18,730 nucleotides of DNA. It comes from Pirellulales bacterium (GTDB lineage: Bacteria; Planctomycetota; Planctomycetia; Pirellulales; Thermoguttaceae). Positions 1 to 6,557 of this stretch are shown piece after piece (position 1 is the stretch's first letter; the number at the start of each line of letters is the position of its first letter). The notes under the pieces are model-generated. The model was not told where the DNA came from, ran no database searches, and worked only from the letters and a program-made list of their open reading frames with translations. A program made the translations under genes and the position numbers. Location of the stretch: the NCBI GenBank assembly GCA_030605745.1, contig JAUWHT010000373.1, positions 1 to 18,730 on the forward strand. The letters are read 5' to 3'.

Positions 1-362
1 GGCCCCCATGTCGCTGGTACTGTACAGCGTGATCGTTGCTTGGTTCGATCGTGAGGGCCATCGTTACGTCCAGTTTCCCAATCGGCCGTGGTATCCAAGG
101 AAAGAAGAACCTTCCTTCGCCGACATGCTCACGACGTTGCCGCGCCGCAGTTGGGAAAATAAATTGCGAGGTCTGCTTCCCAAACGGGGACGCTTGAAAA
201 AACATGTTACCGAAATTATCCATTTTCTCAGCTTGGCGGGCTGAGAGCGCCGCGCGACGGCCCCAAGGGGTCGACGGCGAGTCCAGCCCGCTGACCCGAC
301 CAACAAAAACGCCGAGCAACCGCCTCGAAAACGGTTGAAATATGTGCAAAACTTGAAATTAG
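1..362 (+). mobile_element. Right end of an insertion sequence (boundary inferred)
   Basis: This stretch holds a transposase C-terminus (2-244) and about 110 non-coding bases. It ends where an oppositely oriented DUF6883-like frame stops resembling its family. The boundary is inferred from the loss of protein similarity near 355-370. Two small inverted repeats sit there: 6-bp arms at 317-322/332-337, and perfect 8-bp arms at 355-362/370-377. The left end and any target duplication are outside the window. Confidence 0.35.
2..244 (+). CDS. DDE transposase, C-terminal fragment (cut by window edge)
   Basis: The frame is open at the left edge and ends with TGA at 242-244, so only the C-terminal ~80 residues are present. 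The segment VIVAWFDREGHRYVQFPNRP followed by PWYPRKEEPSFADMLTTLPRRSW resembles the C-terminal tail of IS4/IS701-like DDE transposases, with the typical FADML helix after an RPWY element. The catalytic DDE residues would lie upstream, outside the window, so I cannot assign the IS family or judge whether the gene is intact. The interrupted DUF6883-like frame just downstream suggests that the IS right end lies near 340-370. The family call comes from remembered similarity, not a search. Confidence 0.6.
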   Translation, partial: APMSLVLYSVIVAWFDREGHRYVQFPNRPWYPRKEEPSFADMLTTLPRRSWENKLRGLLPKRGRLKKHVTEIIHFLSLAG

Positions 363-611
363 TCTTCGTCTAATTTCATACATCTGGCCATATTCCGTGT
401 TTTCAGTTAGTGTGGCATCAACTGACAAAATTTGATTTCTTAGATCGTTTTCCAGCATCCGCCAGTTTTTAAGGCTATATCCTGCCTTGGCAAGCCATTG
501 CGATTTGTCATTTCGTTTTTTTGGAACCAACAGGTATTGCGTCAGTTTCTCGTCAGCAATCAACGTATCTTCAGGCAGTTTCATAATCTTGAAGTCAAAA
601 AGGGGTGCCAT
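228..611 (-). pseudogene. DUF6883-like gene, 3' end replaced
   Basis: Residues from about MKLPEDTLIADEKLTQYLL through GQMYEIR (start codon near 584 or 611) resemble the small DUF6883 family. They show the KLT.YLL element, a DK..WL..AGY..NW segment, and a YG..YEI strand. Family members normally continue with a glycine-rich GxLxGPNG turn and a tryptophan-containing last strand. Here the frame changes after YEIR to an unrelated tail (RRLISSFAHIS...). That tail runs into the DNA behind the transposase and stops at 228, antisense to the transposase end. The simplest reading is truncation by IS insertion. Neither candidate start has a clear ribosome binding site. DUF6883 function is not established, although such domains are found in toxin-like and mobile contexts. 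It lies 64 bases downstream of the secreted-protein gene, on the same strand. Confidence 0.5.
355..377. repeat. Perfect 8-bp inverted repeat at the inferred IS/gene junction
   Basis: GAAATTAG (355-362) and CTAATTTC (370-377) are perfect inverted copies around a 7-base loop. They fall exactly where the DUF6883-like frame loses family similarity. They could be part of an IS end or a small hairpin left by the insertion. Confidence 0.6.
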
Positions 612-636
612 ACGCATAAGACCCGAATAGTTCTGA

Positions 637-664
637 CCTTTTCTTGCCGACCCCTTTTCTTGCC
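637..664. repeat. Short direct repeat, 12 bp, period 16
   Basis: CCTTTTCTTGCC occurs at 637-648 and again at 653-664, next to a fragment of the dispersed palindromic repeat. This is a small duplication in the gap between the DUF6883-like gene and the secreted-protein gene. Confidence 0.6.
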
Positions 665-676
665 CGGCGGCTAAAC
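659..676. repeat. Fragment of dispersed CTTGCCCGGCGGCTAAAC repeat
   Basis: CTTGCCCGGCGGCTAAAC matches one half of each arm of the 30-bp inverted repeat at 7406-7491 and is related to the copy at 18471-18493. It touches the stop codon of the secreted-protein gene (TAG, minus strand, 676-678). Confidence 0.7.
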
Positions 677-1371
677 TATCCTGCCCGCCTGCCGGCTGCG
701 TACGCGAGGCTTTGCAGGAATTTTTTGGCAATCACGTATTGCTCTGGCGGGACTTCGCGGACCTGCTGCTTTAGATCGCCCAACATGGCCCGGGTTGTGT
801 CGCGGGCCTTCATGTAATTCTCGCGCCCGATTGTACCGCTACTTGCACTCTGGACAAAAATTTCTTCCAGCTTGGCACGGTCGGCCGCGAAGTCGTCGGA
901 CTGCAAGAGCATGGGCCAGCGGATCGCGCCGGTTACGGTGTCCACCTCGCTGGGGCTGAGCGGTTTGGGCTTGCCGGCATGGGCGTAGCGGACCAGGTCC
1001 TCCATGGTCGCCCGCGGGCCACGCTCGGCCGCTCGTGCCCGCCGATTGGCCGCGCGCATATCGAAGTATGCCTCGGTCCCTTGCCGGTAGTTATCGATTT
1101 CACTCCGCCGGGCAATGCTGTAATTGATCGCCGCCGCGGAGTTGGACAGGTTGGCCTGGCCTCGGGATCGGACCACGTTACCCAGCCCGTTGAGGCGTCC
1201 CTCGGCCGCGGTCGACGCATGATAGCCGCCGTAATAGCCGCCACCGCCACCGTAGTAGCTGCTGTTCGATGGTGGAGAAACAGGCTGGACTTGGACGGGA
1301 TCGGTCTGCGCGTGGACAATCGCAACACCGGCCATGATTGTGATGCACACAAGTACCGTGAGATTCTTCAT
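676..1371 (-). CDS. Secreted planctomycete protein of unknown function
   Basis: A 231-residue product starting at the ATG at 1371, with an AGGAG ribosome site about 10 bases upstream. Residues 1-22 (MKNLTVLVCITIMAGVAIVHA) form a Sec signal peptide. A Gly/Tyr-rich stretch follows (~40-50), then the block HASTAAEGRLNGLGNVVRS with INYSIARRSEIDNYRQ and TEAYFDMRAANRRAR, then ERGPRATMEDLVRYA, KPLSPSEVD, a GAIRWPMLLQSDDF segment and an Ala-rich C-terminal helix. This order of blocks is characteristic of a family I know from planctomycetes, often present in several copies and without known function. The frame also extends upstream to a GTG at 1497, but that part lacks a ribosome site and would bury the signal peptide. 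A promoter at 1511-1540 implies a leader of about 130 bases. Confidence 0.85.
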   Translation of the reverse strand: MKNLTVLVCITIMAGVAIVHAQTDPVQVQPVSPPSNSSYYGGGGGYYGGYHASTAAEGRLNGLGNVVRSRGQANLSNSAAAINYSIARRSEIDNYRQGTEAYFDMRAANRRARAAERGPRATMEDLVRYAHAGKPKPLSPSEVDTVTGAIRWPMLLQSDDFAADRAKLEEIFVQSASSGTIGRENYMKARDTTRAMLGDLKQQVREVPPEQYVIAKKFLQSLAYAAGRRAG

Positions 1372-1510
1372 TTTACTGATCTCCTGCTTTCGGCCTGCGT
1401 GGCCCATATGGGGGGGCGGTGTTGGCCCCCATTCTTGCTCCTCGAAAGAGCGAACCCACACAATCCCTCGATTTCTGACGAATATGTGGAGTTTCACCTC
1501 ATGCTAAGAT

Positions 1511-1540
1511 AGTATATATTCATTCCTTCGTGTGTGTCAA
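1511..1540 (-). promoter_or_regulatory. Sigma70-type promoter for the secreted-protein gene
   Basis: On the minus strand, TTGACA (1540-1535) is followed after 18 bases by TATACT (1516-1511). An overlapping TATATA at a spacing of 16 is also possible. The predicted start near 1504 leaves a leader of about 130 bases before the ATG at 1371. The -35 box is a perfect consensus match. Confidence 0.65.
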
Positions 1541-1582
1541 CTTATGCAAGGCCAAGAAATTGAAATACCCAACTCCACTGTA

Positions 1583-1680
1583 GACTTAGGGACTTAGGCT
1601 ATTATGGGTTTAGGCGGTTAGGCTATTAGGGATGGTGAGTTCACGCCCCTAACAGCCTAACTGCCTAACTGCCTATCCCC
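1583..1680. repeat. TTAGG-rich imperfect hairpin element
   Basis: The gap 1372-1713 has no gene. Apart from the promoter at 1511-1540, its main content is this element. GGCGGTTAGGCTATTAGGG (1613-1631) pairs with CCCTAACAGCCTAACTGCC (1647-1665) at 17 of 19 positions around a 15-base loop. The flanks contain further TTAGG units on the left (from about 1583) and CCTAACTG units on the right (to about 1676), so the arms are themselves built from short repeats. It ends some 35 bases before the lipoprotein start codon, so a hairpin in the leader or a mobile miniature repeat are both possible. Confidence 0.7.
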
Positions 1681-1713
1681 TTTGGACGTTCGCCCCCTCA
1701 ACAGGAGCAAGTT

Positions 1714-3375
1714 ATGAGAGACTTCGCCGCTACCGCTGTGGTGTATGCCGTTTTCGTATCAGCAATCGCGGGCTGTGCCCCAGGTTCGGACGAACCGGAT
1801 CTGCCCAGGACGGTGAAACCGAGTGATGAATCTACCCGATTGGCGGCAATCGACGCGCCAGGTCGGCAGGGGGTGGGAAATGAGGGGGCGATCCCTGCCC
1901 TGATCGAGCGACTTGGAGACGAGTCGGCAATGGTCCGAGCCCACGCTGCCCACGCACTCGGACAGATTGGCCCGGCGGCCAAGCCGGCTGCCGAGGCGCT
2001 GGCTAAAGTGGTGTTCGACGACGATCCGGTAGTCCGGCGCGAGGCAATCAAGGCGTACCGCAATATCCGTCCCGGGCCCGAAGTTTCGATCCCACTGTTC
2101 AGCCGACTGTTTGAACAGGCCGATCCCGAGGTTCGGATCCATGTCATGGACGCGATGGCCGAGCAGGGCAAGGCGGTTGTGCCGCCGCTGATCCGTGCCT
2201 TGGGGCAAAAAAAGGCCGCCTATTGGGCCTGCCTGGTGTTGGCCGAGATCGGACCCGACGCTGAGGCGGCCGTTCCGGCACTGGTGAAATTGATGCAGTC
2301 CGACAAGCGTCCCGAAGTACAGTGCGAGGCGATTATCGCCCTGGCGGCGATCGGTCCGAAGGCTGCTCCTGCGGTGCCGATGCTGATCGGCGCCCTTGAC
2401 GACAAGGACGACCAGGACGGGTTGCTTCGCGGGCCGGCGGTGTTTGCCTTGGGGGCGATCGGCCCGAAAGCCAAGCCGGCCGAAGCCAGGCTGAAGGAGC
2501 TAGCCGACAACAAAGACTGCCCGCCGTTTCTGCAAACGTTAAGCGGTTGGGCGTTGGCGCGAATCAATCCGGACGACGAGCAGTTGGTCCGCAAGGTGGT
2601 GCCGAAGCTGGTCGAAGCCATGAAATCGCCCGAACCGAGGCTCCGTGCCGCGGCGGCCAGGGCACTGCTCAGCCTGGATCCCGATCCGGAAATCCTCCGC
2701 CCGGTAATGAAAAAGGCCATGGAAGACGCCAGCCCGGAAGCACTCGACGACATTCTGGACGCCTTGGCGGGGCTCGGCGAGCAGGCGGTGCCTCGGCTGA
2801 TCGAAGCACTCAAAGCGGAAGAGGCCCGTCCCAGGGCAGCAGCGATTATCGCGCGAATCGGACCGCCGGCCAAGGCAGCAGTTCCGGCCTTGATCGACGC
2901 ACTGCGCGACAAGAACGCCGAGACCCGGAACGAAGTGCTGTTTGCCCTGGCTGCGATTGGTCCGGACGCCAAGGCGGCTGTGCCTGCGCTGACCGAAGCT
3001 CTGAATGATCCGGACATGAACGTACGCTACAGTGCGTGCTATGCCCTGGGCAAGATCGGCCCAGACGCATTGCCGGCCAAGGCAGAATTGCAGAAGAGTC
3101 TTGCCAGTGCCGACGAGTTCCTATCAGCGGCCAGCGCCTGGGCACTCGCCCAGATTCATCCCGAGTGCCCCGAGACTGCGCCGAAGTCGGTCCCCGTACT
3201 GATCAAAGCGCTGGCTGAACTGGACGCGCTAACCCGCTTGCACGCTGCCCAGTCGCTCCGCCGCCTGGGTCCGCTGGCAAAGGATGCCGTCGGTGCCTTG
3301 AACAAAGCGCTTAAAGACGACGACAAAGCAGTCCGCGACATGGCGGCCGAAGCGCTCAAGGCAATTGGCCAGTGA
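1714..3375 (+). CDS. HEAT-repeat lipoprotein
   Basis: A 553-residue product starting at the ATG at 1714 behind a GGAG ribosome site (1704-1707). Residues 1-21 form a lipoprotein signal with lipobox IAGC (Cys21). After a ~30-residue linker, the rest consists of about a dozen tandem HEAT/PBS-lyase-type repeats of ~35-40 residues. Many carry AIGPxAKAAVPALxxAL and end with a VRxxAxxALxxIG helix pair, for example near residues 60-95, 175-215, 385-425 and 425-460. Such alpha-solenoids bind partner proteins and carry no catalysis of their own. With the lipid anchor, the protein probably acts as a scaffold on a membrane face. It precedes the retropepsin-like gene by 18 bases, so the two are probably co-transcribed. 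The partner is unknown. Confidence 0.85.
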   Translation: MRDFAATAVVYAVFVSAIAGCAPGSDEPDLPRTVKPSDESTRLAAIDAPGRQGVGNEGAIPALIERLGDESAMVRAHAAHALGQIGPAAKPAAEALAKVVFDDDPVVRREAIKAYRNIRPGPEVSIPLFSRLFEQADPEVRIHVMDAMAEQGKAVVPPLIRALGQKKAAYWACLVLAEIGPDAEAAVPALVKLMQSDKRPEVQCEAIIALAAIGPKAAPAVPMLIGALDDKDDQDGLLRGPAVFALGAIGPKAKPAEARLKELADNKDCPPFLQTLSGWALARINPDDEQLVRKVVPKLVEAMKSPEPRLRAAAARALLSLDPDPEILRPVMKKAMEDASPEALDDILDALAGLGEQAVPRLIEALKAEEARPRAAAIIARIGPPAKAAVPALIDALRDKNAETRNEVLFALAAIGPDAKAAVPALTEALNDPDMNVRYSACYALGKIGPDALPAKAELQKSLASADEFLSAASAWALAQIHPECPETAPKSVPVLIKALAELDALTRLHAAQSLRRLGPLAKDAVGALNKALKDDDKAVRDMAAEALKAIGQ

Positions 3376-3393
3376 ACTGATGAGGGAGCAATT

Positions 3394-3774
3394 ATGGGTC
3401 TAACCAACATAGAAGCGAACGTCGAAAACCCCCTTGATCCGCAGCGGCGTGCTGCGGTAACGTTTCTGGTTGACTCCGGGGCCGTATATTCTGTGATGCC
3501 CGCCGCCGAACTGGAAAAACTGGGCATCCAGCCGTCGGGACAGCGGACGTTTTTCCTGGCCAACGGCCAGCCGGTCAAGCGCCGGATCGGTGAGGTTCGC
3601 TTTACCTTTCAGGGCCAGTCGGCAACGTGCGTGGTGCTCTTCGGCGAGGCCGGTGACAGTACGCTGTTGGGGGTGACCACGTTGGAAAACCTGGGGCTGA
3701 TATTTGACCCCATGCGGCAGAAAATCCTGTCGTTGCCTATGCTCCTTGCGGACGTGCGCAAATACCTCCTCTGA
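3394..3774 (+). CDS. Retropepsin-like (clan AA) aspartic protease
   Basis: A 126-residue product starting at the ATG at 3394 behind GAGGGAG. The segment VTFLVDSGAVYSVMP (residues 22-36) carries the catalytic D-S-G triplet (Asp27), and the hydrophobic-hydrophobic-Gly signature LLGVTTLENLGL follows at 91-102. This is the layout of small single-domain retroviral-type aspartic proteases, which work as homodimers with one Asp from each subunit. The length fits the bacterial stand-alone family. There is no signal peptide, so it is likely cytoplasmic. It lies just behind the HEAT lipoprotein and before a membrane protein. Substrates are unknown. DSG in place of DTG is common in active members, so activity is plausible. 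Confidence 0.85.
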   Translation: MGLTNIEANVENPLDPQRRAAVTFLVDSGAVYSVMPAAELEKLGIQPSGQRTFFLANGQPVKRRIGEVRFTFQGQSATCVVLFGEAGDSTLLGVTTLENLGLIFDPMRQKILSLPMLLADVRKYLL

Positions 3775-3873
3775 TCTCCTTTGGGAAACAGCCAGCCAGA
3801 GCGGGTAGCACCACGGTCCGCTCCGAACTATAATAGATTGGTTTGTGGGAACTCCAAGCAGGGATTATCCGCG

Positions 3874-4425
3874 ATGCCCGCCAAATCCGATCTCGTGCCC
3901 GGTCCGCCGAAACCCCCTTCGCCCGGTCGTCTTCTCCACGAGATCCGGGTTTCCTCGGATCCGGAAATACGACATGGGCGGAACCTCGTTCTTCTGATCG
4001 CGCTTTACCTGGTATGCTTCGCGGCGGCCCGTGTGGCGATATGCCATCTGATGCTGGGGGTGCAGTGGATTCCCGCTCAAATCGCGCGTCTTGTGGTAGT
4101 GGGCGTGCTTTCGATATGTCTATTTCGGGGATTACTGCTGGCACGGGTTATCACGGCGATTTATACGGCTGCGGCGTTCTTGGCCGCGTTTGCCATGTTA
4201 TACTATGGCGCGACACACAAAAACATACTGGCGATCTTCTTTTCCATCGGCGGTATGTTGGGCTACCTGGCAGTGGTGATCGTGCTGCTGCTGTCATCGA
4301 GCATCCGAGCATTCCTGGGCAATCAGCGGGCCCAAAGGCGTATCCGGCGGGAGGAAAAAGAAAAGCAAAGCCTCCGCAAGGTGCTGGAATACCAGGCAAC
4401 CAAGATCGAGACCGAGCGGCAGTGA
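3874..4425 (+). CDS. Hypothetical four-helix membrane protein
   Basis: I do not recognise a family. The chosen ATG at 3874 gives 183 residues. A frame extension to 3781 exists, but it adds a low-complexity segment and starts only 6 bases after the protease stop. The protein has a proline-rich N-terminus (PGPPKPPSPG, residues 9-18). Four hydrophobic segments follow at about 38-58, 66-86, 88-108 and 114-140. The C-terminal ~40 residues are strongly charged (QRAQRRIRREEKEKQSLRKV) and probably form a cytoplasmic coiled coil. A TATAAT at 3829-3834 could be a -10 box, but no convincing -35 is present. The gene is probably read with the two upstream genes. The ribosome site is weak (AGGG). Confidence 0.65.
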   Translation: MPAKSDLVPGPPKPPSPGRLLHEIRVSSDPEIRHGRNLVLLIALYLVCFAAARVAICHLMLGVQWIPAQIARLVVVGVLSICLFRGLLLARVITAIYTAAAFLAAFAMLYYGATHKNILAIFFSIGGMLGYLAVVIVLLLSSSIRAFLGNQRAQRRIRREEKEKQSLRKVLEYQATKIETERQ

Positions 4426-4458
4426 AGCGACGAGCGGTTTCCGTACTGAACGCTCGGG

Positions 4459-4487
4459 TTGTCCCACTTCTGGCCGTCGATTATACT
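4459..4487 (+). promoter_or_regulatory. Promoter of tRNA-His
   Basis: TTGTCC (4459-4464) and TATACT (4482-4487) are separated by exactly 17 bases. Transcription would begin near 4494, about 10 bases before the tRNA. The promoter lies under the last codons of the opposing UroD-family frame. Confidence 0.65.
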
Positions 4488-5815
4488 CAAGCGTCTGCTG
4501 CGCGGTGGCTGTAGCTCAGCCGGTTAGAGCACTGGATTGTGGTTCCAGGGGTCGGGGGTTCGAGTCCCCTCAGCCACCCTTTGGTCACAACACTGTCGTT
4601 GACTGCGTCGAACATGGCGATGATGTTTTCGGGCGGGACATCGGCCAGGATGTTGTGGACTTGCTGGAAGACGAACCCTCCGCCAGGGCTGAGGATCGAC
4701 ACCTGCTGCCGGACGTGCCGGCGGATATCCTCCGGCGCGGCGCTGGCCAGGGTATGGTGGGTGTCACATCCACCGCCCCATAAGGTCAGCTTATCGCCGA
4801 ACTCGGCCTTCAACTCAGCGGCGTCCATGCCGGTGCAGGAGACCTGCACGGGGTTGATGGCGTCCAGTCCGGCCTCGATCAGATCGCCCAGCAGCGGCCT
4901 TACTCCACCGCAGCAGTGGAGTTGCACCTTCACGTCGGCCAGTTCCTTGGCGCGTTGCCACATCTTGGCGTGTCGCGGCTTGAAGAACTCGCGGTACATC
5001 GCCGGGGACATTTGCGGACCGTCCTGCATGCCCAGGTCGTCGCCGAAGAGGATAATGTCGATATGCCGGCCGACGGCAGCCAGGAAGTCTTCGAGGTTGG
5101 CCAGGTGCAGCTCGACCAGGCGATCGAGGAATTGGTGGACCCGCTTGTGGTCGCCGGCCAGCATCATCAGGAACTTGTCGTTGCGGTAGAGGAACTGTCC
5201 CATTTCCAGCAGGTTGCCGCCGAACAGTCCAATAATGGCCCGATCGGTCCGCTCGCGGAGCCTCTGTGCGTCCTCGGTAAGCATCTGCGGGCCGTCGTTG
5301 CCTGCCACCAACGGGCCAGGCGGCGATTGCACGGCGCACCACATGCACTCGGACATTGCCTCGGGCAGGTGGTCAAGGTCATCTTCTTCGAGGAACGGCC
5401 AATAGCACTGCTCGAAGTAAATTGCCCCGTCGGGCATCTGGGCAATCACCCGGCCGCTTTCGGACCGGATGACCCACTGGTTTTCCTGCCTTTCGGGCAC
5501 CGCCCAGATGGGCATCTGGCAAGATGTTCCGTCGGGCAGCGTCCAGTCGACCCAGTGTTCGTCCCCGGTTGCGAAGCCGCGGCCCATCTCGATCGTGTCC
5601 ACGCCGAACCGATCGAGCACGTCCTCGTCGACGATGGCCAGTTGCTGGACGGGGTCGTAAACGCGGATCGGTTTTTGCTCAAGGCCCAGGGCATCGCGAA
5701 GTTTTCGATAGGCCATCGCCGCAATACCCGACGAGCGATGCCCGCCAAAATCGATCGGCACTCGGTCGGGCTGCCGGTGGTTGAGTGCAGCCAGCACACA
5801 TTCCCGTGGGGTCAT
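4487..5815 (-). CDS. UroD-superfamily protein (uroporphyrinogen decarboxylase/methyltransferase-like)
   Basis: A 442-residue product starting at the ATG at 5815 behind AAGGAA. The N-terminus TPRECVLAALNHRQPDRVP is the standard opening of the bacterial UroD/MtaA-like superfamily. A GDDLGMQDGPQMSP segment follows at ~258-271, then VQLHCCGG (298-304), DAINPVQ (318-324) and LWGGGCDTHHTL (345-356). His300, Cys302 and Cys350 match the His-x-Cys...Cys zinc site of corrinoid methyltransferases. A methyl-transfer role is therefore as likely as haem synthesis, and the gene is not the housekeeping hemE. The domain ends naturally near NDSVVTK (residue 412). The last 30 residues are antisense tRNA-His and its promoter, because no stop codon occurs before 4487. 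It lies 14 bases after the HEPN gene, as the last gene of the minus-strand run. Confidence 0.85.
   Translation of the reverse strand: MTPRECVLAALNHRQPDRVPIDFGGHRSSGIAAMAYRKLRDALGLEQKPIRVYDPVQQLAIVDEDVLDRFGVDTIEMGRGFATGDEHWVDWTLPDGTSCQMPIWAVPERQENQWVIRSESGRVIAQMPDGAIYFEQCYWPFLEEDDLDHLPEAMSECMWCAVQSPPGPLVAGNDGPQMLTEDAQRLRERTDRAIIGLFGGNLLEMGQFLYRNDKFLMMLAGDHKRVHQFLDRLVELHLANLEDFLAAVGRHIDIILFGDDLGMQDGPQMSPAMYREFFKPRHAKMWQRAKELADVKVQLHCCGGVRPLLGDLIEAGLDAINPVQVSCTGMDAAELKAEFGDKLTLWGGGCDTHHTLASAAPEDIRRHVRQQVSILSPGGGFVFQQVHNILADVPPENIIAMFDAVNDSVVTKGWLRGLEPPTPGTTIQCSNRLSYSHRAADA
4505..4578 (+). tRNA. tRNA-His (anticodon GTG)
   Basis: All arms fold. The acceptor GTGGCTG (4505-4511) pairs with CAGCCAC (4571-4577). 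The D arm is GCTC/GAGC. The anticodon stem CTGGA/TCCAG encloses loop TTGTGGT with anticodon GTG at 4539-4541. The variable loop has 5 bases, and the T arm is GGGGG-TTCGAGT-CCCCT. The base before the acceptor (4504) is G and the discriminator (4578) is C. These form the extra G-1:C73 pair that marks histidine tRNAs, which confirms the identity. The 3' CCA is not encoded (CCT follows). The whole gene lies antisense within the 3' end of the UroD-family frame. Confidence 0.97.
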
Positions 5816-5829
5816 GGTTTGGTTCCTTG

Positions 5830-6237
5830 TCAGCCATTGCTCCCCGACTGGGCGAGGAGTTGATTAACCCACGCCTTTGTCTTGGCAACGCATTCGGCCG
5901 CCCACTGGCGGCTAAGTGGCTCTGTTGAATCGAGAGGAATATCCTCATATCGAAACTCGGCCGCGTAGGGAGCAAGCCGGCGGGTATCACCGATTTCCGG
6001 CGGAACGGGAACACCATTGGCAGACAACAAATCGATCAGTTCCGTTAGATCGTGCGTCCTTCTGAACGCAATACGTCGGTGGCTGAGCAACGCCTTGAGC
6101 AGTTTTTCGACGGCCTGCTGTGCGTGAAAGCCAATGATTTCATCAGAGGCTGACGAGGCATCCATGAGAATGCTCATCGCCTGTTCGTCCTGAGCGGCTT
6201 TGCGTCGAAGCCTCTTGGCTTGTTCATCCCACTTCAT
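5830..6237 (-). CDS. HEPN-domain protein (partner of MNT nucleotidyltransferase)
   Basis: A 135-residue product starting at the ATG at 6237, inside the 3' end of the nucleotidyltransferase gene (14-base overlap). Residues 30-70 give the HEPN core: FHAQQAVEKLLKALL followed by RRIAFRRTHDLTELI, with Arg55 and His62 forming an R-x6-H pattern. This THDL form belongs to the broad PF05168-type HEPN family. I do not see the R-x4-H-x-Y motif of classic HepT toxins. HEPN/MNT pairs are established toxin-antitoxin or nucleotide-transfer modules, in which HEPN may act as an RNase and MNT may modify it. The N-terminal extension to 6303 overlaps the partner gene deeply and is unlikely. Confidence 0.85.
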   Translation of the reverse strand: MKWDEQAKRLRRKAAQDEQAMSILMDASSASDEIIGFHAQQAVEKLLKALLSHRRIAFRRTHDLTELIDLLSANGVPVPPEIGDTRRLAPYAAEFRYEDIPLDSTEPLSRQWAAECVAKTKAWVNQLLAQSGSNG

Positions 6238-6544
6238 GAAAGACCTTACCTTCTTTCCACGCCTCGTATATGACGTTGTTTGGGGTGTCTCGCCAGTCCT
6301 CAAAGACTGCCCGGCTGATTACCAACACATCTGCCGGCACGCACAGCGGCCGCAGCACGTCCCGCAACCGGACCATCTCGGCATGCTTCGACGTGAGCTG
6401 CGGCTCGACTACCAGAAAATCCAAGTCGCTATCCGGACCGGCATCGCCTCGGCCGTGAGATCCGAACAAAATCACCTCCGATCCGGCCGGTGCGGCCTCC
6501 AGCAAGAGCTTAACCGACTTCTGAATTGTGATTTGATCGATCAT
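6224..6544 (-). CDS. MNT-type nucleotidyltransferase (minimal Pol beta fold)
   Basis: A 106-residue product starting at the ATG at 6544. The motif LFGSHGRGDAGPDSDLDFLV (residues 27-45) is the G-S...D-x-D signature of the Pol beta superfamily. Asp40 and Asp42 are the metal ligands, and a third acidic strand lies near VPADVLVIS (~69-77). Size and layout match MNT proteins paired with HEPN domains, in which MNT acts as antitoxin and in studied cases transfers AMP to the toxin. The stop codon overlaps the HEPN start by 14 bases, which indicates translational coupling. Only 13 bases separate it from coaX upstream. Catalytic residues appear intact. Confidence 0.9.
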   Translation of the reverse strand: MIDQITIQKSVKLLLEAAPAGSEVILFGSHGRGDAGPDSDLDFLVVEPQLTSKHAEMVRLRDVLRPLCVPADVLVISRAVFEDWRDTPNNVIYEAWKEGKVFHEVG

Positions 6545-6557
6545 GGTGTAGTTCCTA

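Noticed and set aside
1372..1497. N-terminal extension of the secreted protein to a GTG at 1497
   Set aside because: It would place 42 residues before a good signal peptide and lacks a ribosome site. The ATG at 1371 has AGGAG.
2220..3017. A 265-codon minus-strand frame inside the HEAT lipoprotein gene
   Set aside because: The Ser/Ala-rich repetitive translation merely mirrors the HEAT repeat DNA.
4916..5863. A 315-codon plus-strand frame opposite the UroD-family gene
   Set aside because: No recognisable domain, no ribosome site, and fully antisense to a gene with strong family motifs.
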